Origin: Porogramme epimiltina
Lineage: Eukaryota > Basidiomycota > Agaricomycetes > Polyporales > Polyporaceae
DNA length: 64,000 bases
NCBI GenBank assembly: GCA_900155495.1
Contig: FTLJ01000822.1
Span: 1-64,000 of the forward strand
Reading direction: 5' to 3'
Below, piece after piece: positions 57,215 to 64,000 of this stretch; position 1 is the stretch's first letter; each line of letters opens with the position of its first letter. The notes below the pieces were generated by a model. That model was not told the origin of the DNA. It ran no database searches and saw only the letters and a list, made by a program, of their open reading frames with translations. Position numbers and translations under genes: made by a program.

Positions 57215-58532
57215 ATGGCACCCGCAACGCAGAAGGCTCTCGTTGTCACGAGCGACCGCGCACCTTGGGAGCTTCGGACCGACTGGCCCGTCAAGTCGCC
57301 CGGCCCCAAAGAGGTACTCATCAAACTCGTATCCGTGGCCCTCAATCCGGCCGACTGGTTGATTCAAGTGCGCGGCGCTCCGTTCGTCACATACCCATTC
57401 CTTGGGGGTCTCGATGGCTCTGGTATCATCGAAGAGGTCGGCGCGGAAGTGGCGCACTTCGCGAAGGGCGATAAAGTGTATGTTCCTCTAGGTTTGATTG
57501 GGGCCCTTACCGTTGAAGCTTACCTCCGGACGCTGCAGCCTCTTTCCGGGGTCATTCGTAGCAGTCCATGCTACGTTCCAAGAATACTGCTTGGTATGCG
57601 TGGATAATGTTGCGAAGGTGATGTGCTATGATTCGACCAACCGATATAAGTAGTCACTAATTGGGAATGTTGCGTGCTCATTCAGATTCCGGATAACATC
57701 ACTTTTGATCAAGCTGCGTCCGTCCCTCTCGGGCTCGCCACCGCCGTCACCGGGCTCTGGAGCCATCATGCTGAGGCCAAATCGCTCAACTTCCCAGCAC
57801 CCTGGGAACAGGAAGGAACTACCAAGTTCGCGGGTAAACCCGCTGTCGTTGTTGGAGGCTCGGGTTCTGTTGGGCAATATGGTACGCTCGTGCATCATCG
57901 AGTATTAATGGCATATCCTCACACAGCTTGTGTCGTTGAATTGTAGCCGTTCAAGTTGCTCGGCTTAACGGCTTTTCCCCGGTCATCACGACCTCCTCGC
58001 TCAAGCACACCGAGTATCTGAAGACTCTTGGTGCAACGCACGTCCTCGACCGCTCTCTGCCCGCGGAGACCCTCCTCGCGGAGATCGAAGCCATTACCGC
58101 GGGTGCCCCTGTTGCGTTTGCATATGACGCAATTGGCAGACCGGAGACCCAGCGCCTCGCGTACATGGCACTCGGGCAGGGCGGTGGCTTTGTGTCTGTC
58201 ATGCCCCATTCGAACGAGCCGATTGAGGACTTGATCAAACCCGAGGACGGGAAGCGTGTTGCACGCCCCTTCGCGAGCTTGCAGATACCTGCAAACCGCG
58301 ATCTTGGCGTGGAGATCTACAAGAGGCTGAACGATTGGCTCGCGGACGGGACGATCGTGGTACGCATTCACGCTAGAACAGGAGATGCTACGTGCTGACA
58401 GCGAATGTAAAGCCGAACCGCGTCCAAGTCCTTCCTAACGGACTAGCGGGAATCGCCGATGGACTGAAGATGTTCGTAGAGCTGAAGGTCAGCGGGGAGA
58501 AGTTGATCGTTCGTCCTCAGGAAACGGTATAA
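57215..58532 (+). CDS. Zinc-type alcohol dehydrogenase-like (MDR) reductase 2
   Basis: Closest paralogue of gene 1, with the same exon plan: MAPATQKALVVTSDRAPWEL, VALNPADWLIQVRGAPFVTY, FLGGLDGSGIIEEVGAEV, a short exon carrying FPGSFVAVHATFQEYCLV, then IPDNITFDQAASVPLGLATA. The nucleotide loop is AVVVGGSGSVGQY. The C-terminal half reads GFSPVITTSSLKHTEYLKTL, VLDRSLPAETLLAEIEAITA and ALGQGGGFVSVMPHSNEPIE, with the last exon PNRVQVLPNGLAGIADGLKM ending at 58532. Conserved gene structure and the similar promoter show a recent tandem duplication. Zinc ligands are absent. Function as for gene 1: NADPH-dependent reduction of an unknown enoyl, quinone or carbonyl substrate in the cytosol. Confidence 0.88.
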
Positions 58533-59406
58533 CCGGGAGTTACGATGTGAGGTTTGGGGGATCGTCTCCTCAAGGATGTTGTCCGCTTTGGATGTTACAA
58601 CGCGAATGGATGGACTGGAATAGCGGTACCCTGATAGTCGATGGTAGAGAGCGAGTTCAATAAGTATTCTGATTTGGTTCAGTTGTATAGATGAAATGAA
58701 CCGACTCAGTTCGTCTCGAAGAAATTCACACGGTCCATTCGTGCGCTTACGCATCCCCATTTACACCTTACGAGCGGTTTTCCAGCATTTCCTCGGTATC
58801 CTTCCCACAATTCAGCTTCAAGTATCAATCCGATGTGCTCTGTACACGGAATATTGTGGGCTAGATTCAGACTGGAAAGCGCCCAGAGTTGTGAGGGGGG
58901 GACTGTAATGGTGAGTGTGATGTTCATTGAACTGTGTTCTGATGACGGGACTCACCGGCCCTTTGTTGGTTCAAGGTGCAGGTGAATAACACATCACCTG
59001 AACCGTGTATGTTACAAGTTCTGGTGTATTTTTAAAGCCTGCGACGACATATGCCGTTACTAGTGTTGAGACGAGACGACTTACAGGGTAGCGGCGCTAA
59101 TGTTTAAGACCATATAATTGCCAGATTCGCAGACGGTGAGCGATGTCCTCCAGACTTTCAAGAGGACTGAAGACTTTGTGTGATGATTGACGGATAGCCG
59201 ACGGATCTAGAGCAGTATAACACGATAGGGCTGTTCACGGACCTTGTCCAAGCCGCCAGCGGAGCTGAAGCTTGTGTACGTGTTCACTATTGCTACTCTC
59301 CTCGATGATGACGTCCAACGATGATGGAACGGTGAGGAGGGTTCTTCACACTAGCAGTGGGCGGCACTGCGATGTGTCTGTTGACATCGCTCTCTTAGCA
59401 ATCAGC
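58533..59406. other. Intergenic between MDR gene 2 and the GMC relic
   Basis: No exon recognised in about 870 bp. Confidence 0.5.
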
Positions 59407-60045
59407 CGACGCTGAAGAAACGGCACCTACAACAAGCGCTCTTCTGGAGCGCACCGAATAGCTGACAGAGCAAATTGCGCGCATTCACGGATGCCGAAGG
59501 CGCAGCCAGCTCTGAGATCCTCACGCTTGGAGGGCTTCTCTGTCGCTGCCGGAGCCGGAGGCCAACCATGTCTCGGCAGGGTTGACTCTCAACCGGCTCT
59601 TCTCGCGGGGCACCATCCACGCAACGTCCGAGGGCCCACTTGCGCAGCGCGCGATCAACCCACATCACCTCGAAGAAGACGTCGGTACGGCATGTATTCG
59701 TCTCCCCCCCAAGCTTTTAACTCACACCCCGGCACGTATGTATAGACCTTCAGACGCGTACCGGACAGTGGAAATTAGTGCGCCCAGACCGAGCCGTTCG
59801 GGCCGACGTGGCGCTTAATGAGGACTTCGTGCGCTGGATGAAGGCGTCGCTCATGACTGGCTACCACACTTCATCATCCTGTTCGATGCTGCCACGCGCG
59901 GCGCGCGGCGTGGTCGACCCCGCGCTCAGAGCGTACGGCACGCGCGGCCTGCGCGTGGTCGACCTGAGCGTTGTGCACTCATCCACGCTGCGCATGGTGT
60001 ATGCACTCCCGGGGCGGGCGGCGGACATAACCAAAGGCGAGTTCG
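59407..60045 (+). pseudogene. GMC oxidoreductase C-terminal fragment
   Basis: Only the C-terminal substrate-binding half of a glucose-methanol-choline oxidoreductase is present. LNRLFSRGTIHATSEGPLAQ and RAINPHHLEEDV match the strand and loop preceding the active site. After an intron-like gap, NEDFVRWMKASLMTGYHTSS, CSMLPRAARGVVDPALRAYG and LRVVDLSVVHSSTLRMVYAL follow; this is the conserved block with the catalytic histidine and the closing FAD-contact segment. In-frame stops (for example after LLERTE near 59458) and the absence of the FAD-binding N-terminus show it is dead. The family are FAD-dependent alcohol and sugar oxidases often secreted by wood-decay fungi. It lies between MDR genes 2 and 3. 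Confidence 0.75.
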
Positions 60046-60503
60046 TGGCTTGGTGTACAGACTATGCAGCGCCGGTTGCGGATTGTGCTGCGGAAGGACA
60101 GTATTCCCTCCATCCCCGTCATACGCCGATCGATCGGGCGAGTCGGAGAACCAGCTGGCATCCACTTCCTAGTCCGGCGGCGACGCATGGATGTCCGCAC
60201 AACGTCATTCTCGGGGAAGCCGCTCGAGAATTTTGGCGTTTGCGGCATCGCAAATCAATGGAGAGCCCCGCGGGGTGGGCCGAGGGAGCAACCGCCTTGC
60301 GCTTACGGATGGCCACTCGAACCCGCAGCGAATCCAGCCTGGTCGGATTTAGGCGTGGTTTTCCCGTTCACTCGGGGTCGTGGTGGGGTTTCTAATTCTG
60401 TAGGTGTCGTGTATAAGTACACTGACTTCGTCTGGGAGCACATTGAGCACTTCGACATCTCACCCAGGATTCACCAGCATACTCTCTTTCGACTCACGCA
60501 GCA
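60046..60503. other. Upstream region of MDR gene 3
   Basis: No exon recognised. A weak TATA-like GTATAAGTA sits at about 60411-60419, 85 bp before ATG 60504. Confidence 0.4.
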
Positions 60504-61836
60504 ATGTCCTCTTCTGCCACCCAGAGAGCTCTTCTCCTCTCCGCTGAGAAGACGTACTACGTTGGAGAGACACCCGTCCCGACGCCCGGCCCTCTGGAGG
60601 TGCTCGTCAAGATCGAGGCCACCGCACTCAACCCGATCGACTGGAAGGTCACTGGCGGCCCCCGGTTCTCGGCGATCATCTCAAAGTATCCGCACGTCTG
60701 CGGGTTCGACGGCGCCGGTGTAGTAGAGCGCGTCGGGAGCGAGGTCGTGTCTCTTGCTGAGGGTGACAAGATGTACGTGCTTTTGGGATCCCGTTCTCAC
60801 CGTACTTACTAAGGAACGTCCACAGCCTCTTCCAGGGTTGGGCGGAGACGCGAAGCGCAACTTTCCAGCAGCATTGCGTCATCCCGGCTAGGTTTACTGC
60901 GAAGGTAGGTTCTACGCTCTGTCTACGGCGGTTCTTCGAAACTGACATCCATGCGACCCTTCTCCGTAGATCCCTGCTGGCATTTCTTATGACCAGGCAG
61001 CATCTGTGCCCCTTGGACTTGCGACTGTCGTGTTCGGGGTGTACTCTACGGACCCAAGGGCGAGCGCCATGAGCCTAGGTCTTACTCCTTTCTGGGAGCC
61101 TGCTGGTGCAAACGTGTCTTCTGGGAAGCCCATTCTGATCATGGGAGGAGCGTCCTCCGTCGGGCAGTATGGTAAGTACACCCTTTCTCGGTGGAATCTC
61201 TGCCTCTGACGCACGTCCATGTTCGCAGCCATCCAAGTCGCCAAACTCGCCGGGTTCTCTCCTATCATCACGACTGCTTCGCTTTCGAATGCTCCCCTGC
61301 TGCAGTCCATTGGCGCGACCAATGTCCTCGACCGCTCCCTCCCGTCTCAGGACATCCTCAGCGCTATATCTGTGATCCTCGCGGGCGCTCCGCTCGAGAT
61401 TGCGTTCGACGCGGTCACCACGTCGGACACCGTCGAACTCGCGTACACCGCGCTCGCGCCGCGCGGGAGGCTCGCCATCACGCTCCCGAACCCGCTCTCC
61501 GAGGACGTCAAGGCCGCAGGCGCGGCAGCGGGGAAGACCATCGTGGAGACGGTCGCGAGCCCGTACCTGCCCCAGCACAGCGCGTGCGGCGAGGCGCTCT
61601 TCGCGCGGCTGGCGGATTGGCTCGCGCGCGGGGATATCAAGGTGCGGGGCCGCGGTGCTGTGCTTGTGTGTCGCTGATGTGCGCCGGGAGCTGACTGTGA
61701 CGCCGAACTCTCTCTGCAGCCGAACAACGTCGAGGTGTTGCCAGGGGGCTTGGCTGGGATCCCGGCCGGGCTGAAGCGTTTGGAGAAGGGGGTGAGTGCT
61801 GTGAAGCTCATCTCGCGCCCACATGAGACCGCGTAG
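60504..61836 (+). CDS. Zinc-type alcohol dehydrogenase-like (MDR) reductase 3
   Basis: Third and most diverged tandem paralogue. It reads MSSSATQRALLLSAEKTYYV, EATALNPIDWKVTGGPRFSA, YPHVCGFDGAGVVERVGSEV, then an exon with LFQGWAETRSATFQQHCVIP, IPAGISYDQAASVPLGLATV and the nucleotide loop PILIMGGASSVGQY. The downstream half has GFSPIITTASLSNAPLLQSI, NVLDRSLPSQDILSAISVIL and APRGRLAITLPNPLSEDVKA. The last exon PNNVEVLPGGLAGIPAGLKR ends at 61836. Exon borders match those of genes 1 and 2. It lacks zinc ligands. The divergence, including GGASS for GGSGS in the loop, suggests a different substrate or longer separation. Confidence 0.87.
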
Positions 61837-62699
61837 TTGCAAAGGTGCCCGCATCGGAGGAGTGGATACCAGAGGAATTCGAGGACGCCAGGAACATAAT
61901 GTTAGACAAAGCATGTAGAATTCAGCGAGTGGTTCGTTTTCAGGCTATACGAGCGGTGCGGTGTGGACCAAGTTGCGCAATCTTATCGGATTGCAATTGT
62001 GAGCCAACAATACCGTTTTGGGCGTTTATCTAAACGGGCTTTAGACGTCCAGTCTTCCCTTCCCAACTTGACCGCCACCATGTGCTTTCATCAAGGCTCG
62101 GACTTCCTGAAAGCCCGAGGGAAGAAGCGTGTCGTGGTGCCGCTTCTCAGCGCATCGCTGGGACGCCCGATGATGTCGCCGTGAAGTTGTAAACGCAATG
62201 AGTCACAACGTCCTTTCGATCCGCTTTTTTCACAAGACAGTTGGAGACGGATGTGTAAATCGCAGCACACGCGCACGTATGTTGTTCACTCGATCCAGCG
62301 CTCAGCCCGATACTGATGTGCATTGCGGCGTAGCATCTGGAGCCGGCGCTGTGCCGCCGGCGCGACGTGGGCGTCGACCTCGGAGGATCCTGGGGGGAGA
62401 CAACAGCATTCGGGAAGGAATGTCTCAAGATAGAGCCGACTTGGCGTTTGGCGTTTGGCGCAGATGTCCTCGGAGCCCTTGGGGCGCAAGTCCTGGTGCC
62501 GGGTGTGGAAGAGCCCGTACTACCCGGAATGCCCACAGCGCCCGCGCCTCGGGGATAGGCGAAGTGACGATCTTCCGGGGCCTCCGGACCTGGAGTGGGA
62601 CTATCCCAATATCGAAGACTCATGTTTCTATTCGGACGTCACGCAGCCAAGCGCGCGTACACAGACCCCCAGGGCTTACGGAGCGTCGCCGGATCGCAA
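61837..62699. other. Intergenic, no gene recognised
   Basis: Between MDR gene 3 and the P450. Several plus-strand frames (for example 62198 and 62367) overlap each other and show no family motif. Confidence 0.45.
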
Positions 62700-62717
62700 G
62701 CGAGTATAAATACTCGC
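62700..62717 (+). promoter_or_regulatory. TATA box in an inverted repeat, P450 promoter
   Basis: GCGAGTA-TAAA-TACTCGC: TATAAATA (62705-62712) lies inside a 7-bp inverted repeat, 42 bp before ATG 62754. Confidence 0.7.
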
Positions 62718-62753
62718 GACTGCCTCCCGCCGGCCACTCAACTCCCTCCCGCC

Positions 62754-64000
62754 ATGTCGTTCCTCAGCGACCTCCCCCAGGTACTGCTCGCTGTAGCCGC
62801 AGTCTATCTCTCCTGGGTCCTCCTCCGTCCGCTCCTCGTCAAGCCGTCACTTCACAATCTCCCTGGTCCTTCGTCAACCTCTTTTCTCAAAGGTATGGCT
62901 TATTGCCGAGAAATCGCTTCTTGTGTCTAGTCGATCTAATACCACTGATAGGAAACCTACCCCAGATCGTGGGACGCCGGCCATGGGCGTACCGCGAGGC
63001 CTTTGCTCGCCAATTCGGGCGAGTCTATTCCGTCGCAGGAATGTTCGGGGTACGTCTGGATATGGTAGTTCTTGCTCTGTAGTGGTAGCTCATTATAGTC
63101 CGTGGCCTAGAAAACATGGGTTGTTGTCAGTGATGCGAAAGCTATGCATTCCATCTTCATCAAGGAACAGGATGTCTACGAGGAACCCATCTTGTATGTT
63201 CAACACACACTCCAGACGCGCTGCCGCATTCTGAGAACGGCTGCAATGATAGGTCAATGCGTATGATGCTCGGGCCGGGACTCCTAGGAACTCTAGGTAG
63301 GTTTTTCCCCCTTATTGTGTAGTTCGATAAACTTATGCGTCATATCAAGGTGACCAACACAGACGCCAGCGCAAGATGCTCAACCCCGTCTTCTCGACGA
63401 AACATCTTCGGGAGATGATGCCTCTGTTCTATCAGGTCATCGCGAAGGTGAGCACGTTGTACCCCCACAGGCGCCGAACAATTTCTTTCTCCTGACACCG
63501 CGTTCCGTAGACCCGCGATGCCGTAGCGGAGCGCGTGCGCGACGCAACTGGCACCGCTGAGCTCGACATGCTGTCCTGGATGGGACGCACAACACTCGAG
63601 GTTATCGGGCAGGCCGGTCTTGGCTACTCATTCGACCCGCTCACCGAGGACCGCCCGGATGACTTCGCGACTGCGGTCAAAGACTTCTTGTGCGTCTGGA
63701 TGCTGCTCTCTGATTGCTTTCACATGCTGACATTTCATGCCCTCTCGCCTCCCCATGGCCTTCACAGCCCGCAGCTCGTACAGTCGATCATCCCCCGGCT
63801 ACTGCTTCCTTACGTATACCGGATCGGCACTAAGACGTTCCAGCGCCAGGTCCTCTCAGCGGTGCCCAGCCACAATGTCCAGAGACTCAAAGAGATCGCC
63901 GACGTCATGCATGAGCGCTCGGTCCTGATTTTCAATGAGAAGAAAGCCGCGCTAGAGAAGGGCGATGATGCGCTCAAGCTCCAGGTTGGTGAGGGCCGCG
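62754..64000 (+). CDS. Cytochrome P450, 5' part (runs off the right edge)
   Basis: The start MSFLSDLPQVLLAVAAVYLS is an N-terminal membrane anchor, followed by the proline hinge SLHNLPGPSSTSFLKGNLPQ typical of microsomal P450s. Exons then read FARQFGRVYSVAGMFGKTWV, DAKAMHSIFIKEQDVYEEPI, RMMLGPGLLGTLG joined to DQHRRQRKMLNPVFSTKHLR (the conserved C-helix region), and MMPLFYQVIAK. Next come LDMLSWMGRTTLEVIGQAGL and SFDPLTEDRPDDFATAVKDF, and helix regions to about VLIFNEKKAALEKGDDALKL. The I-helix, ExxR and heme-cysteine motifs should lie beyond 64000. Family: basidiomycete P450 of the CYP512/CYP5150-like style by N-terminal pattern, not resolvable further. It would act in the endoplasmic reticulum with a P450 reductase. 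Confidence 0.92.

Noticed and set aside
1..64000. tRNA, rRNA and CRISPR arrays
   Set aside because: I looked for tRNA T-loop patterns, rRNA blocks and regularly spaced repeats and found none; the window is eukaryotic and CRISPR is not expected. A tRNAscan run would settle the tRNA question.

Overview
This window is nuclear DNA of a basidiomycete fungus, most likely an Agaricomycete of the Polyporales type. Genes are split by many 45-70 nt GT-AG introns, coding exons are GC-rich, and the products are typical of mushroom-forming fungi: a DUF6533 seven-helix membrane protein, a MYND-finger protein, an indoleamine 2,3-dioxygenase, tandem zinc-type MDR reductases and a P450. I saw no tRNA, rRNA or CRISPR array. 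All gene models below were joined by hand from exons; several give an exact multiple of three over the whole CDS.

Region 1 (1-20800) is the accessory part. It holds a family of cell-death-like proteins: an N-terminal helical bundle resembling the MLKL N-terminal / HeLo-like domains of fungi, followed by a divergent kinase-like middle part and a conserved C-terminal module that I cannot name. There are three full-length copies (606-9638 plus, 10614-13496 minus, 16319-19207 plus) and one dead fragment (9815-10240). The first copy is split by a 6,117-bp DNA transposon (1533-7649) with perfect 32-bp inverted ends and a perfect 10-bp target duplication. It landed on a 5' splice site, and both halves of the host gene remain open, so the insertion looks recent. 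The transposon encodes one 1,669-aa protein that fuses a Ulp1-type SUMO protease, a zinc-finger-like segment and a DDE-like nuclease. A MYND-finger gene (19880-20792) has decayed relics near 14.2-14.6 kb and 15.3 kb, which points to past block duplication in this locus.

Region 2 (20800-33800) carries a FEN2/DAL5-type MFS transporter, an isopenicillin-N-synthase-like 2OG-Fe(II) oxygenase, the DUF6533 membrane protein and indoleamine 2,3-dioxygenase, separated by gene-poor stretches of 1-2.5 kb.

Region 3 (36300-54100) is a conserved housekeeping block: PP1 inhibitor-3 (Ypi1), a Rossmann-fold NAD(P)-binding protein, TFIIF beta (Tfg2), a secreted GH18 chitinase, cytochrome c, the kinetochore protein Dsn1/Mis13 (divergent from cytochrome c), a DHHC palmitoyltransferase, an aldose 1-epimerase and the NatB catalytic subunit Naa20.

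Region 4 (54100-64000) has three tandem, same-strand MDR (zinc-type dehydrogenase-like) reductase genes. A GMC-oxidoreductase fragment lies between the second and third, and the 5' part of a cytochrome P450 runs off the right edge. Three of these four genes have clear TATA boxes. The arrangement resembles a metabolic gene neighbourhood, but no product can be predicted.
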